Counted from the first letter of the stretch, positions 9,944 through 20,103 are shown. The stretch: DNA of 64,000 nt from an uncultured Microbacteriaceae bacterium (GCA_903940225.1 CAJAKC010000045.1:39910-103909); one strand, 5' to 3'. Notes: generated from the sequence alone by a model not told the origin. Numbers and translations are program-made.

Positions 9944-10395
9944 AGCGCACGAACCCCATCGCCCTCCTCGGGCTGACCCCGTTCGGTTTCGCCGCCGGTT
10001 TCTTCGCCGACTGGGCGTTCGTCGTTCGCGGGTTCTCGGCAATCCGCGTCCCCTGGTCGCTCGTCATCACCACCATTGTTCTGACGGGGATAGTCATCGC
10101 CCTTGGCGCGCGCGTCCGCTGGGCGACCCAGCCCAAACCGGGTCGTCGAATCGACGCGACCCTCGCCATCCAAATCCTGACGCTGGCCAAGGCATCATCC
10201 GTCGGGGGTTCGCTCATATTCGGCGGAGTGGCGGGAATCCTCGTTTACACACTGACCCGGCCAGTGGTCTCGACGGAACTCGTTCCCGGCGCCGTCGGCG
10301 GGCTGATTGCGTCGCTCGTCCTCATTATTGGAGCGTTGATCGCCGAACGATTGTGCCGCATCCCACCGGATGGAACCGAAGGGGAACCCGCATGA
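9940..10395 (+). CDS. DUF3180 membrane protein
   Basis: A 151-residue integral membrane protein with about four hydrophobic segments (near residues 8-30, 37-55, 85-105, 118-138). Genes of the DUF3180 family sit directly after folK in many actinobacteria, as here. ATGA overlap with folK. Function unknown; a link to folates is positional only. Confidence 0.82.
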   Translation: MKRTNPIALLGLTPFGFAAGFFADWAFVVRGFSAIRVPWSLVITTIVLTGIVIALGARVRWATQPKPGRRIDATLAIQILTLAKASSVGGSLIFGGVAGILVYTLTRPVVSTELVPGAVGGLIASLVLIIGALIAERLCRIPPDGTEGEPA

Positions 10396-11126
10396 TGACT
10401 CCCGACCGACTCGATGTCGGGCTGGTGGGCCGCGCCCGCCAAATCCCCGTGCTCGGGCTTGCCCTCGCCGGTGCTGGGCACATTCCGTGGTTCATGACCG
10501 AACCCGACCCCGATTACCGCGAGCGGGTCCTCGCGCAGTTGCGCGGGGTCACCATCCGATCCGCCGATGAAGTTGCCCAGGGCAGCGATCTCGTCATCAT
10601 CGCGCCGGGCGACGGTGAGACCGTTGCGTCACTCGTCGCCGACATCGCCGACGGCTGGAAGGCCGGCCAAATCGTCTTTCACACCGACCCGGCTTTGGGG
10701 GTTGGTGTTCTCGAGCCTGCCCGCGCCGCCGGGGCAATTCCGCTGGCGATTCACCCCGTGCTTCACTTCACGGGGACATCGCTCGACGTTCAGCGACTCA
10801 AGGACGCGTACTTTGCCGTTACGGCACCCGCGACGGTCATGCCCATCGCGCAAGCACTTGTCGTCGAAATGGGTGGCGAACCGTTCGTCGTTGAGGAATC
10901 CGATCGCGCCGCTTACGCCGAAGTCGTCGACACCGTTGCGACCTTCTCGCGCGCCATCATCGACCAGTCCACTTTCCGCCTCGCTGAAATCGGCATCGAA
11001 CGGCCCGGCGAGGTTCTGCGCGCACTCGCCCACTCGGCGGTTGACGAGTCACTGCGTCGGTCGGCCGACGGAGCAATCGACCCCGTCGAAGCCTGGCTGG
11101 ACGATTCCGCCGAGGACGACGACTAA
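10392..11126 (+). CDS. Rossmann-like / DUF2520 oxidoreductase-like protein
   Basis: A 244-residue protein with an N-terminal Rossmann-like part (VGLVGRARQIPVLG, DLVIIAPGDGE) and a C-terminal helical DUF2520 domain (HPVLHFTGTS, SVDESLRRS region). It is related to ketopantoate-reductase-like and ProC-like dehydrogenases; the substrate is unknown. ATG 10392 overlaps the DUF3180 stop by 4 nt. In relatives panC normally follows; here lysS follows instead. Confidence 0.82.
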   Translation: MMTPDRLDVGLVGRARQIPVLGLALAGAGHIPWFMTEPDPDYRERVLAQLRGVTIRSADEVAQGSDLVIIAPGDGETVASLVADIADGWKAGQIVFHTDPALGVGVLEPARAAGAIPLAIHPVLHFTGTSLDVQRLKDAYFAVTAPATVMPIAQALVVEMGGEPFVVEESDRAAYAEVVDTVATFSRAIIDQSTFRLAEIGIERPGEVLRALAHSAVDESLRRSADGAIDPVEAWLDDSAEDDD

Positions 11127-11152
11127 AGCGCTCAACCCGATAACCGAAACGG

Positions 11153-11158
11153 TAACCT
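11153..11158 (+). promoter_or_regulatory. Candidate -10 box for lysS
   Basis: TAACCT lies about 25 nt before the lysS ATG, in the 57-bp gap after the DUF2520 gene. The lysS ribosome site GAAGGGGAT follows. No recognisable -35 box. Confidence 0.45.
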
Positions 11159-11183
11159 TGAGGAGTTACCTGAAGGGGATCGA

Positions 11184-12671
11184 ATGACTGACGAGACCGA
11201 ACTTTCCGCCGACGATATTGTCGAGCAGAAAGCTGTTCGGCTCGCCAAGCGCGACCGACTCAACGCCGAGGGCGAGGCCTACCCGGTCGGTGTTCCCATC
11301 ACGACGACAATTGCCGCTGTTCGCGCCGAACACACCGGCCTTGGCATTGATGTCGCAACGGGCGTGATCGTCGGTTTGGCCGGTCGAATCGTCCACTCGC
11401 GCAACACGGGCAAACTGTGTTTCGCCTCGCTGCAGTCTGGCGACGGCGAACGAATCCAGGCCATGCTGTCTCTCGACCAGGTGGGCGAAGACTCGCTCGA
11501 ACGCTGGAAAGACCTCGTCGACCTCGGTGATCACGTCTTCGTCAGCGGTGAGGTCATCACCTCCAAGCGCGGCGAACTGTCGATCCTCGTATCAACCTGG
11601 CAGATGGCATCGAAGGCGCTGTTGCCGCTGCCTAACCTGCACAGCGAACTCAACGAAGAAACCCGCGTTCGTCAGCGTTACCTCGACCTCATCGTGCGCG
11701 ACCAGGCGCGTATCAACGTCGTCACCCGCGCGACCGCGGTCCAGTCGCTGCGCGACACCTTCCGCAGCCACAACTTTCTCGAAGTCGAAACCCCGATGCT
11801 GCAGACGCTCCACGGTGGTGCCGCTGCGCGCCCGTTCGTTACCCACTCGAACGCGTTCGACATGGACCTGTACCTGCGCATCGCACCGGAGCTTTTCCTC
11901 AAGCGAGCCGTCGTCGGTGGGCTCGATCGGGTGTTCGAAATCAACCGCAACTTCCGCAACGAAGGCGCCGATTCGACCCACAGCCCCGAATTCGCGATGC
12001 TCGAGTCGTACCAGGCATACGGCGACTACAACACAATGGCCGACCTGACACAGGAACTCATCCAGAATGCTGCGCTCGCCGTCGCCGGGTCACACAAGGT
12101 GACGTGGAACGACGGAACGGTCTACGACCTTGGCGGGAACTGGGATCGCATCAGTCTGTTCGGTTCACTGTCGACCGCCGTCGGAACCGACATCACCCCG
12201 GAAACGCCCATCGCCGTCTTGGAAAAGATGATGACAGCCGCCGACATCGAGGTCGCGCACCCGACCCACGGCAAGCTCGTCGAAGAACTGTGGGAACACC
12301 ACGTCAAGCCGGGACTCACCGCGCCGACGTTCGTCATGGACTTCCCGCTCGACACCAGCCCGCTCACGCGCGAACACCGGTCCATTCCCGGAGTCGTCGA
12401 AAAGTGGGACCTGTATGTGCGCGGATTCGAACTCGCGACCGCGTATTCGGAACTGATTGACCCCGTCCTCCAGCGCGAGCGATTCGTCGACCAGGCGAAA
12501 CTTGCCGGCCGTGGCGATGCCGAAGCCATGCCACTCGACGAAGACTTCCTGCGCGCGCTCGAACACGGAATGCCACCGAGTGGCGGAATGGGGATGGGAA
12601 TCGACCGACTCCTCATGGCCCTGACTGGTCTCGGCATCCGCGAAACCATCCTCTTCCCGCTCGTCAAGTAA
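11184..12671 (+). CDS. lysS: Lysyl-tRNA synthetase, class II
   Basis: Charges tRNA-Lys. 495 residues. An N-terminal OB-fold (about 60-160) is followed by the class II core: motif 2 [14 protein letters not shown] and motif 3 [11 protein letters not shown] near the C-terminus. ATG 11184 has GAAGGGGAT at good spacing. Followed by a small membrane protein and clpC, a conserved order in related actinobacteria. Confidence 0.97.
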   Translation: MTDETELSADDIVEQKAVRLAKRDRLNAEGEAYPVGVPITTTIAAVRAEHTGLGIDVATGVIVGLAGRIVHSRNTGKLCFASLQSGDGERIQAMLSLDQVGEDSLERWKDLVDLGDHVFVSGEVITSKRGELSILVSTWQMASKALLPLPNLHSELNEETRVRQRYLDLIVRDQARINVVTRATAVQSLRDTFRSHNFLEVETPMLQTLHGGAAARPFVTHSNAFDMDLYLRIAPELFLKRAVVGGLDRVFEINRNFRNEGADSTHSPEFAMLESYQAYGDYNTMADLTQELIQNAALAVAGSHKVTWNDGTVYDLGGNWDRISLFGSLSTAVGTDITPETPIAVLEKMMTAADIEVAHPTHGKLVEELWEHHVKPGLTAPTFVMDFPLDTSPLTREHRSIPGVVEKWDLYVRGFELATAYSELIDPVLQRERFVDQAKLAGRGDAEAMPLDEDFLRALEHGMPPSGGMGMGIDRLLMALTGLGIRETILFPLVK

Positions 12672-12690
12672 CCCGACATACACTGAACTC

Positions 12691-12867
12691 GTGATCACAG
12701 ACTTCTGGGCCAACGCGGTGTTCTCCGTCACCCCGACCATCATCATCGGGCTGATCTTCTGGTTCGTCATGCGCGCCATCCTTCGCGCCGACCGCACCGA
12801 ACGCAGTGAACTCGACAAGTACGAGCGCGAAGAGCGTGCTCGCCGCGGTCTCGACCCCAAGAAATAA
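12691..12867 (+). CDS. Small single-pass membrane protein (58 aa)
   Basis: Read by eye from GTG 12691 to TAA 12867. Residues 1-12 are short and polar to hydrophobic, residues 13-32 form one hydrophobic segment (TPTIIIGLIFWFVM), and the tail is highly charged (RADRTERSELDKYEREERARR). TACACT at 12679-12684 ends 6 nt before the start, so it is likely leaderless. I recall similar short membrane proteins between lysS and clpC in relatives. Function unknown. Confidence 0.75.
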   Translation: MITDFWANAVFSVTPTIIIGLIFWFVMRAILRADRTERSELDKYEREERARRGLDPKK

Positions 12868-12874
12868 GGCCGTG

Positions 12875-12901
12875 GGGGTTTTTGCCGTGAGCGAAAACCC
12901 C
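12875..12901 (+). terminator. Hairpin between small membrane gene and clpC
   Basis: GGGGTTTT at 12875-12882 pairs with AAAACCCC at 12894-12901 around an 11-nt loop. No U-run follows, so it could be a weak terminator or a feature of the clpC leader. Confidence 0.35.
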
Positions 12902-12965
12902 GAAAACACGGGGTGGCTGGGGTTACCGTTGAAACATCGCGAGAACCCTCGCAAAGGAGACTGCA

Positions 12966-15500
12966 ATGTTTGAACGCTTTACGGACCGCGCTCGTCGCGT
13001 CGTTGTGCTTGCCCAAGAAGAAGCCAAGGGCCTCAACCACAACTACATCGGCACCGAACACATCCTGCTCGGGCTCATCAAAGAGGGCGACGGTATCGCC
13101 GCAAAGGCGCTCGCCGAACTCAGCATCTCGATCGACAACGTGCGCGAACAGGTTCAGGAAATCATCGGTCAGGGCCAGCAGGCGCCGTCCGGTCACATCC
13201 CATTCACTCCTCGCGCCAAGAAGGTTCTCGAACTCAGCCTGCGCGAAGCGCTGCAGTTGGGTCACAACTACATCGGCACCGAACACATCCTGCTCGGGCT
13301 CATTCGCGAGGGTGAAGGCGTCGCCGCAACGGTTCTCGTCAAGCTCGGCGCTGACCTGACGCGCGTTCGCCAGACCGTCATCCAGTTGCTGTCCGGTTAC
13401 CAGGGCGGCAAGGAATCGGCAACCGTCGGCGGCACCGAGGCCTCTAACGACGTCAAGGGTTCGCAGGTTCTCGACCAGTACGGTCGTAACCTGACGCAGG
13501 CTGCTCGCGAAGGAAAACTCGACCCCGTTATCGGCCGCGAAAAGGAAATGGAACGCGTCATGCAGATCCTTTCCCGTCGCACCAAGAACAACCCCGTCCT
13601 CGTCGGCGAGCCCGGCGTCGGAAAGACCGCGGTTGTCGAAGGACTCGCCCAGGCAATCGTCAAGGGTGAAGTACCCGAGACCATCAAAGACAAGCAGGTC
13701 TACACGCTCGACCTCGGTTCACTCATCGCCGGAAGCCGCTATCGCGGTGACTTTGAAGAGCGCCTCAAGAAGGTCACCAAGGAAATCCGCAATCGTGGCG
13801 ACATCATCGTTTTCATCGACGAGATTCACGCGCTGGTGGGTGCGGGAGCCGCCGAAGGCGCGGTTGACGCAGCCAGCATCCTCAAGCCGATGCTTGCCCG
13901 CGGCGAACTGCAGACGATTGGCGCAACGACCCTCGACGAATACCGCAAGTATTTCGAGAAGGACGCGGCGCTCGAGCGACGTTTCCAGCCCGTCACCGTC
14001 AACCAACCGTCGGTTGCGCACACAATCAACATTCTCAAGGGGCTGCGCGACCGCTACGAAGCGTTCCACAAGGTGTCCATCACCGACGAGGCAATCGTGG
14101 CCGCCGCCACCCTCGCCGACCGTTACGTGCAAGACCGATTCCTGCCGGACAAGGCGATTGACCTCATCGATGAGGCCGGCGCTCGACTGCGCCTGTCGAT
14201 TCTGTCGTCGCCGCCCGAGCTGCGCGAGTTTGACGACAAAATCGCCGCGGTGCGCGCAAAGAAAGAAAGCGCGATCGAGGAACAGGATTACGAAAAGGCC
14301 GCCCAGTTCCGTGATGAGGAAAAGAAGCTGCTCGGTGAGCGCCTTCGACTCGAAAAGGAATGGCGCAAGGGTGAAAAGGGTGAGACCGGCAAGGTCGACG
14401 AAGGAATCGTCGCCGAGGTCCTTGCTCAGGCAACCGGCATCCCCGTTTTCAAGCTGACCGAAGAGGAAAGCGCCCGACTGTTGATGATGGAGAAGTCGCT
14501 TCACCAGCGCGTCATCGGCCAGGAAGAGGCGATCGCCGTTCTCTCCAAGACCATCCGACGCACTCGAGCCGGACTCAAGGACCCCAAGCGCCCCAGCGGT
14601 TCGTTCATCTTCGCCGGTCCGACCGGTGTGGGAAAGACGGAACTGGCCAAGGCGCTCGCCGAATTCCTGTTCGACGACGAGGACGCGCTCATTTCGCTCG
14701 ACATGTCCGAATATGGAGAGAAGCACACCGCCTCGCGCCTGTTCGGTGCCCCTCCCGGATACGTCGGTTTCGAAGAGGGCGGTCAGTTGACCGAACGTGT
14801 CCGTCGCAAGCCGTTCTCGGTCGTACTGTTCGACGAAATCGAAAAGGCTCACCCCGACATCTTCAACTCGTTGCTGCAGGTGCTCGAAGAGGGTCGCCTG
14901 ACCGACGGTCAGGGCCGTGTCATCGACTTCAAGAACACCGTCATCATCATGACGACCAACCTGGGAACGAAAGACATCACCGGTGGTCCCGTCGGCTTCA
15001 CGCTGGAGGGCAACGCGGAACAGTCCTACAAGGCGATGCGCGCGAAGGTCGTCGAGGAACTCAAGAAGCACTTCAAGCCCGAGTTCCTCAACCGTGTCGA
15101 CGAGACGATTGTATTCCCGCAGCTCTCGCAGGACGAATTGCTGCAGATCGTCGACCTCTTCATTCGTCGCTTGCGCGAGCGCATGCTCGACCGCGACATG
15201 ACCATCGACGTCACCGACGCCGCACGTCGACAGTTGTTGACGATTGGCTGGGATCCAACTCTCGGTGCACGCCCGTTGCGACGTGCGATTCAACACGAGG
15301 TTGAGGACATGCTGTCGGAGAACATCCTGACCGGCGAACTGCACTCGGGAAGTCACGTGCTGGTGGACTTCGTCGATGAAGAGTTCACGGCGACGATGAC
15401 GGGAACGCTCGCGCTGCCGGAAATCTCTGCCGAAGAGGTAGCTGAGGCCACCTCGACAGAGGTTGAGGCCGATTCGGCCCCGCCCGCAGCCACCGAGTAG
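12966..15500 (+). CDS. clpC: ATP-dependent Clp protease ATPase subunit ClpC
   Basis: AAA+ unfoldase that feeds ClpP. 844 residues. Two N-terminal Clp-N repeats share [13 protein letters not shown], the first Walker A GEPGVGKT is near residue 214, and a UVR-type middle region ([17 protein letters not shown]) follows. The second Walker A GPTGVGKT is near residue 551. The UVR motif and M domain make it ClpC rather than ClpB. Strong ribosome site AAAGGAG. Expressed apart from lysS given the 98-bp gap. Confidence 0.97.
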   Translation: MFERFTDRARRVVVLAQEEAKGLNHNYIGTEHILLGLIKEGDGIAAKALAELSISIDNVREQVQEIIGQGQQAPSGHIPFTPRAKKVLELSLREALQLGHNYIGTEHILLGLIREGEGVAATVLVKLGADLTRVRQTVIQLLSGYQGGKESATVGGTEASNDVKGSQVLDQYGRNLTQAAREGKLDPVIGREKEMERVMQILSRRTKNNPVLVGEPGVGKTAVVEGLAQAIVKGEVPETIKDKQVYTLDLGSLIAGSRYRGDFEERLKKVTKEIRNRGDIIVFIDEIHALVGAGAAEGAVDAASILKPMLARGELQTIGATTLDEYRKYFEKDAALERRFQPVTVNQPSVAHTINILKGLRDRYEAFHKVSITDEAIVAAATLADRYVQDRFLPDKAIDLIDEAGARLRLSILSSPPELREFDDKIAAVRAKKESAIEEQDYEKAAQFRDEEKKLLGERLRLEKEWRKGEKGETGKVDEGIVAEVLAQATGIPVFKLTEEESARLLMMEKSLHQRVIGQEEAIAVLSKTIRRTRAGLKDPKRPSGSFIFAGPTGVGKTELAKALAEFLFDDEDALISLDMSEYGEKHTASRLFGAPPGYVGFEEGGQLTERVRRKPFSVVLFDEIEKAHPDIFNSLLQVLEEGRLTDGQGRVIDFKNTVIIMTTNLGTKDITGGPVGFTLEGNAEQSYKAMRAKVVEELKKHFKPEFLNRVDETIVFPQLSQDELLQIVDLFIRRLRERMLDRDMTIDVTDAARRQLLTIGWDPTLGARPLRRAIQHEVEDMLSENILTGELHSGSHVLVDFVDEEFTATMTGTLALPEISAEEVAEATSTEVEADSAPPAATE

Positions 15501-15519
15501 TCGCGCCTAGACTGGCGGA

Positions 15520-16041
15520 ATGACCCTCACGGTTCGTCCCGCTCGGACGCACGATGTCGCCTCAATCGAGGCGATCATCGAGCCGTTTGTGAGCCGACGT
15601 ATCCTGTTGGGCAAAGACCCTGTGGTCCTGTACGAAGCGATTCAGCAGTTCGTGGTCGCCGAAGAGGGCGGGCAGGTTGTCGGCTGTGGCGCTCTTCACG
15701 TGATGTGGCGTGACCTCGGCGAGATTCGTACGGTCGCCGTCGCGGAATCCCACCGTGGCCGCGGCGTCGGCACCGCGGTTGTCGACGCGCTCGAGGACAA
15801 CGCCCGCGAGCTCGGGCTGGGGCGCTTGTTTTGTCTGACGTTCGAAACAGATTTCTTCGGTGCACGCGGATACGCGGTGATCGGTGAGGTCGGCGATGCC
15901 GCGCCGACCTCTGATCTCGTCACCGCGGAAGTGTACGCAGAGCTCGTTCGCTCCCCCGACGAGGGAATCGCGGAATTCCTTGACCTTGCGCGAGTCAAGC
16001 CCAACACCCTCGGCAACTCGCGAATGGTCAAATCGCTCTAA
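15520..16041 (+). CDS. argA: Amino-acid N-acetyltransferase (short ArgA-type GNAT)
   Basis: A GNAT enzyme likely to acetylate glutamate as the first step of arginine synthesis. 173 residues. The acetyl-CoA signature SHRGRGVGTAVVDALE is at about residues 78-93, and LFCLTFETDFFGARGY is typical of the stand-alone actinobacterial N-acetylglutamate synthases. Leaderless: TAGACT at 15508-15513, 6 nt before ATG. No other arg genes nearby. Confidence 0.85.
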   Translation: MTLTVRPARTHDVASIEAIIEPFVSRRILLGKDPVVLYEAIQQFVVAEEGGQVVGCGALHVMWRDLGEIRTVAVAESHRGRGVGTAVVDALEDNARELGLGRLFCLTFETDFFGARGYAVIGEVGDAAPTSDLVTAEVYAELVRSPDEGIAEFLDLARVKPNTLGNSRMVKSL

Positions 16042-16089
16042 TCGGCGCGCCACACGGGGGTTGCCCGAGGCCCGCCGTAACCTGCTGAT

Positions 16090-16665
16090 ATGTCATGGAT
16101 TGCGGATCCCCGTGGGCCGTTACCCTCGCGCGTGTACCACGTTCGCCGGCTGATCGCGGTGCTCGTGCTCGTTGGCGCCGGGGTGGGAATATCCGGTGTG
16201 ATTTCCGCGGTCCCGGGCGGCGTCACGGCGAAACCTCAAGCGACCTCGTCGGACGGCACGATTTCCGAGTCGGCGGCGTGCGACCCGGCCGCGATTGTCA
16301 TCTCCGCGAATACCGATCACGACACGTATGCCGAGGGCGAGCTGCCAAAACTGTCGATGACCATTACCAACTCCAGTGATGTTGCCTGCACAATCGAGGT
16401 CGGCACCGACAAGCAGAAGTACATCATCACGAGCGGATCCGACCAGATTTGGGATTCGACGGTCTGCCAGAAGTCGACCGAGCCGTTCATTCAAGAGTTT
16501 GCGGCGGGCGAAGCAATCACCACAAATTCGTTTGAGTGGGGTCGTGCACGGTCGGATAACTGCGATGCCGGGACCCCCGCTGTCGGCGGCGGCGCGTCCT
16601 ATCAGGTGTCGGTGAAACTCGGCGATGTCGTCTCTGCCGAGCCACGCCAGTTCATGCTGTACTAA
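16090..16665 (+). CDS. Membrane-anchored extracellular protein of unknown function
   Basis: 191 residues. A hydrophobic segment at about 18-42 (LIAVLVLVGAGVGISGVISAV) acts as anchor or uncleaved signal. The rest looks like a beta-sandwich domain with four conserved-looking cysteines (SAACDPA, VACTIEV, TVCQKS, DNCDAG), likely paired outside the cell. TAACCT at 16078-16083 lies 6 nt before ATG. Similar proteins occur next to short argA in relatives, from memory. No function assigned. Confidence 0.7.
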   Translation: MSWIADPRGPLPSRVYHVRRLIAVLVLVGAGVGISGVISAVPGGVTAKPQATSSDGTISESAACDPAAIVISANTDHDTYAEGELPKLSMTITNSSDVACTIEVGTDKQKYIITSGSDQIWDSTVCQKSTEPFIQEFAAGEAITTNSFEWGRARSDNCDAGTPAVGGGASYQVSVKLGDVVSAEPRQFMLY

Positions 16666-16841
16666 CTCGACGTTTGCGGAATAAAAATCCGCCTACGCGA
16701 TTTGGGACTTTCGCAGCGTCCATCCGCGTGTCGAATCGTTTGGTGTCGGTACTCGGTGGCAATGTTGCATTTCCCGCACCGTCGAAATCGGTAATGACGC
16801 CCCTCCAGACGATGTATCCACGCTTTTCTGAGAGGAGAATC

Positions 16842-17012
16842 ATGCGACACAATTTCGGTCTTTCCCCCTTCCCACTCACGGAGCGACGATTATCGTCGAC
16901 CAACAAGAAACGGGTCGAAACTCCCGTCCGCTCAGGGGCCGAGGAGTCAACCGACGACCTTGCGCCCGTCACACAGGACCCCACCGAAGAAACAACCGGG
17001 GGCGACAAGTGA
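16842..17012 (+). CDS. Small hydrophilic protein coupled to TPR gene (56 aa)
   Basis: ATG 16842 follows GAGAGGAGAATC, a strong ribosome site. The 56-residue product is polar, basic at the start (FPLTERRLSSTNKKR) and acidic later. Its stop overlaps the next gene's GTG (GTGA). A longer in-frame start at 16674 lacks a ribosome site. The 176 bp upstream hold no other gene. Function unknown; the coupling suggests a partner of the TPR protein. Confidence 0.55.
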   Translation: MRHNFGLSPFPLTERRLSSTNKKRVETPVRSGAEESTDDLAPVTQDPTEETTGGDK

Positions 17013-18514
17013 GCGGCCACCACTTTGGAGGATCGGACGAACCGACCGACGACGTCCTTTGGGAACTGACAGCATCGGGCATCGGCGAGGAACGTACCGA
17101 CGCGATGATCCAGCTTGCCCAACGCATGTATCACCGCAACAATTACGCGGACGCAGCCAGTTTGCAGGAACGCCTTTCTGACGTCTTTATCGAAGAAGGA
17201 CACCACGACGATGCTCTCATTGCGCTCGCCCGGGCGACCGGTGCGTGGGGCGAGGCGGAGGAGTGGGACAACGTCGAAGAGGTTGCTGCACGCGCCAAGG
17301 CTCTTGAGGACAAAGCATTCAGTGCCGAATCGTGGCGCGACTACTACGCGTCGTATGCCTGGGCAGCTCACCAGCGCGGTGCCCACGTGGTGGCTCTCGA
17401 CTACATCGACCGGGCTTTCGCGTACGCCGACGAAATGGATTCCGACCACAATCGCGCGATGTTGCTGTGGCAGAAGGGTTGCATCATCACGACCTTCGGC
17501 CGTTTGCGCCAAGCGCTGGGAATCTTTGGACAGGCGTTGGAACACGCACGAGGAGCGAATTCCATCCCGTTGATCATCGACATCCTCGCCGAATCCGCGT
17601 TGATTGAAGTGCAGCTTCTCAATTCACAACGCGCGATCGAACTTGTTACCGAGGCGCAGACGCTCCTCGAAGAGTGCCACCCGTGGCCCGCTCTGCGGCA
17701 CCGCGTTGGGTATGCACTCGGCGGCGTGTATCTGGGCGCTGGGCAGTTCGACGACGCGATTGAGGCGTTCGAGTCGATTGTTGACGAATTGCCGACCTAT
17801 CCCAAGATTCGCACCATGATTCGTTTGTCCGAGTGCATGTTCGATAAATCAGCGATGTGGGAATCGCGGGCGTACGTTCTTGCCCGCAACACGAACACGT
17901 GGGATCTGCTCAATCACCTCGAAATTAACCGCGCGATGAAGTCGGATGCGGCACTGGCCATACCCGTTTTGGATACTGTCATCGCGCGCGCCGTGGAATA
18001 TGACGACGATGTGACGCGCGACGCGGCACGGCTCGTTCTGGCTCGAAAGAACATCGACCTCAGCGATTTCCCCGCTGCGATGGACGTCCTCTCGCAGGTT
18101 TCTGCCGCCAACTTCGGTGACGACATGATGAAAGTCATCACGTACCTGGTTTTGCGTGCAGAAACCCTGATCGAACTGGGCGACCTCGTCGAAGCGCGCT
18201 CGATTGCGACGGCCCTAACCCGGCTGGAACCCCAATGCGAATTCGAAGAGGGCATCGCGGAGGCATTCTGGCAGTTGTCCACCATTGAGTTCGACACCAA
18301 CGGTCCGACCGCTGAGTGGCTGCGCCTGGCGCATTCGAGCATCGCGCATCTTGCTCACACCCTCAATTACCCCCTACTGCGGGAGCGCCTCGATGCCCTG
18401 CAGGGCAAGACGCGAGACGCGCGCGCTGCATCGAACGTCCCCATTGCGACCGTCGATGAGCTGTTGGCGGACATCCGCAAGGAGCACGCGGGATTCGGCG
18501 AGGAAGCGGCCTAA
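17009..18514 (+). CDS. Tetratricopeptide-repeat protein
   Basis: 501 residues of almost entirely helical repeats resembling TPRs, for example ALIALARATGAWGEAEEW, ALGIFGQALEHAR and AGQFDDAIEAFESIV. No signal peptide or transmembrane segment, so a cytoplasmic scaffold is likely. GTG start overlaps the preceding small gene. Its stop overlaps the radA stop tail-to-tail by 4 nt. Partner unknown. Confidence 0.75.
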   Translation: MSGHHFGGSDEPTDDVLWELTASGIGEERTDAMIQLAQRMYHRNNYADAASLQERLSDVFIEEGHHDDALIALARATGAWGEAEEWDNVEEVAARAKALEDKAFSAESWRDYYASYAWAAHQRGAHVVALDYIDRAFAYADEMDSDHNRAMLLWQKGCIITTFGRLRQALGIFGQALEHARGANSIPLIIDILAESALIEVQLLNSQRAIELVTEAQTLLEECHPWPALRHRVGYALGGVYLGAGQFDDAIEAFESIVDELPTYPKIRTMIRLSECMFDKSAMWESRAYVLARNTNTWDLLNHLEINRAMKSDAALAIPVLDTVIARAVEYDDDVTRDAARLVLARKNIDLSDFPAAMDVLSQVSAANFGDDMMKVITYLVLRAETLIELGDLVEARSIATALTRLEPQCEFEEGIAEAFWQLSTIEFDTNGPTAEWLRLAHSSIAHLAHTLNYPLLRERLDALQGKTRDARAASNVPIATVDELLADIRKEHAGFGEEAA

Positions 18515-19854
18515 AAACCGGGTTTTGCCGAGTCGGCGGGTGCGCTGGCTCGGCGGACCGCTTCGGCGAGTGTTGTCGCCGAGTGATCCAGCACCGTCGA
18601 GTATCCGAGTCGGGTCGCTTCGGTGGCTCGTTGCTGGTGTGCGGTTACGGCGCGTATGTCGCCGGCGAGGCTGATTTCACCGGTGGCCGCGAGCGTTGAG
18701 GGCAGGGCAATATCGCGCGCGGCACTGGCCAGAGCGAGCGCGATCGCCAGGTCGGCACCGGGCTCGGTCACGCGGATTCCGCCGACCGTCGAAACATACA
18801 CATCGGCCGAAGACAACGGGATTCCGGCACGTCGTTCCAGAACCGCGAGCAGCATCGCAACGCGGGATGAATCCACACCGTTGGTGACGCGTCGGGGCTG
18901 TGGCGCATTGGTGGGCACAATGAGCGCCTGAATCTCGACGGGGATGGCGCGGCGGCCCTCCATGGCAATCGTCGCACACGTGCCGCTGACGGGGGTTCCC
19001 GAGTTTGAACGGAACAACGCCGAAGGGTCGGGCACCTCGTGAATTCCGGTTCCGACCATTTCGAAGCAGCCCACCTCGTCTGTTGGGCCGAACCGGTTCT
19101 TGAGGGCACGCACGAACCGCAGCGCGGTTTGGCGATCACCCTCGAACTGCACGACGACGTCTACGAGGTGTTCGAGCAGTCGGGGCCCCGCGATGGTGCC
19201 GTCTTTGGTGACGTGACCGACGAGAATGACGGGCAGACCGCGCTCTTTGGCGAGGCGGACCAGCGTTGCCGCAACCTCTTTCACTTGTGCGACACCACCC
19301 GCCAGCCCGTCGATGGTGTCGGAAGCGACGGTTTGAACCGAGTCGACAATTACCAGTGACGGGTGAACCTGGTCGATGTGCCCCAGTACGGTGCCCAGGT
19401 CTGTTTCGGCGGCGATGTAGAGCGAATCGACGAGAGTTCCCGTGCGCCCCGCGCGCAGGCGCACCTGACCCACGGACTCCTCGGCGCTGACATAGAGCAC
19501 GCGTTCACCGTTGCGGGCAACCCGCCCCGCAACGTCGAGAAGCAGAGTCGATTTTCCGACCCCCGGCTCACCGGAAACCAAAATGGCGGCACCGGGAACG
19601 ATTCCGCCGCCCAACACCCGATCGAATTCGGCGATTCCCGTCGGCCGGTGTTCCGCATCGTCGGCCGTGACTTCAGTGATGGGGACCGCAACGCGGGCCG
19701 CGGGAACGCGGGTGGCACTCGTTCGCCCACCCGTCGGTTCTGCCCCGGACTCGCGTACTGTGTCCCACTGTTGGCATTCACCACAACGCCCCACCCATTT
19801 GGGTGTCGTCCAGCCACATTCGCTGCAGCGGAAGGTCGACGCGGTACGGGCCAT
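18511..19854 (-). CDS. radA: DNA repair protein RadA
   Basis: RecA-like branch-migration helicase. 447 residues. The N-terminal zinc finger uses Cys 10, 13, 24 and 27, and Walker A GEPGVGKST is at 95-103. The RadA-specific KNRFG motif (LKNRFGPTDE) is followed by a C-terminal Lon-like domain. TACGCT at 19866-19861 lies 6 nt before the ATG, with GGAGGA between, so the mRNA may be leaderless. Confidence 0.96.
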   Translation of the reverse strand: MARTASTFRCSECGWTTPKWVGRCGECQQWDTVRESGAEPTGGRTSATRVPAARVAVPITEVTADDAEHRPTGIAEFDRVLGGGIVPGAAILVSGEPGVGKSTLLLDVAGRVARNGERVLYVSAEESVGQVRLRAGRTGTLVDSLYIAAETDLGTVLGHIDQVHPSLVIVDSVQTVASDTIDGLAGGVAQVKEVAATLVRLAKERGLPVILVGHVTKDGTIAGPRLLEHLVDVVVQFEGDRQTALRFVRALKNRFGPTDEVGCFEMVGTGIHEVPDPSALFRSNSGTPVSGTCATIAMEGRRAIPVEIQALIVPTNAPQPRRVTNGVDSSRVAMLLAVLERRAGIPLSSADVYVSTVGGIRVTEPGADLAIALALASAARDIALPSTLAATGEISLAGDIRAVTAHQQRATEATRLGYSTVLDHSATTLAEAVRRASAPADSAKPGF

Positions 19855-19928
19855 TCCTCCAGCGTAGGCGAGACCACGGACTCAAACCCTGTTTTCCCGC
19901 ACACCGTTTGGCGTGTAAACTTTCCCAC

Positions 19929-20018
19929 GGTGCCGTGTCCGAGCGGCCGAAGGAGCATGTCTCGAAAACATGTGTGGGTGCAAGTCCACCGTGGGTTCAA
20001 ATCCCACCGGCACCGCCA
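19929..20018 (+). tRNA. tRNA-Ser (CGA)
   Basis: 90 nt including encoded CCA. Acceptor GGTGCCG pairs with CGGCACC. The anticodon loop is CTCGAAA with anticodon CGA, and a long variable arm (GTGGGTGCAAGTCCACC) is typical of type II tRNA-Ser. Lies in the gap between radA and the surface-protein genes. Confidence 0.96.
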
Positions 20019-20020
20019 GA

Positions 20021-20050
20021 AAGAAGCCCCCGATTCGTCGGGGGCTTCTT
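20021..20050 (+). terminator. Terminator of tRNA-Ser
   Basis: Perfect 13-bp stem closed by a TTCG tetraloop, 3 nt after the tRNA CCA, followed by TGTTTG. Confidence 0.85.
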
Positions 20051-20075
20051 TGTTTGGGCGGACCGGGCGAAAGAA

Positions 20076-20103
20076 GAAGGGCCCCGGTTTCCCGAGGCCC
20101 TTC
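20076..20103 (-). terminator. Terminator of first surface-protein gene
   Basis: Inverted repeat GAAGGGCC/GGCCCTTC with a 12-nt loop, 17 nt past the stop on the minus strand. An identical hairpin follows the second paralog at 21351-21378. Confidence 0.65.

Noticed and set aside
13719..15356. 545-codon open frame opposite clpC
   Set aside because: Antisense shadow of clpC; no ribosome site and no recognisable domain.
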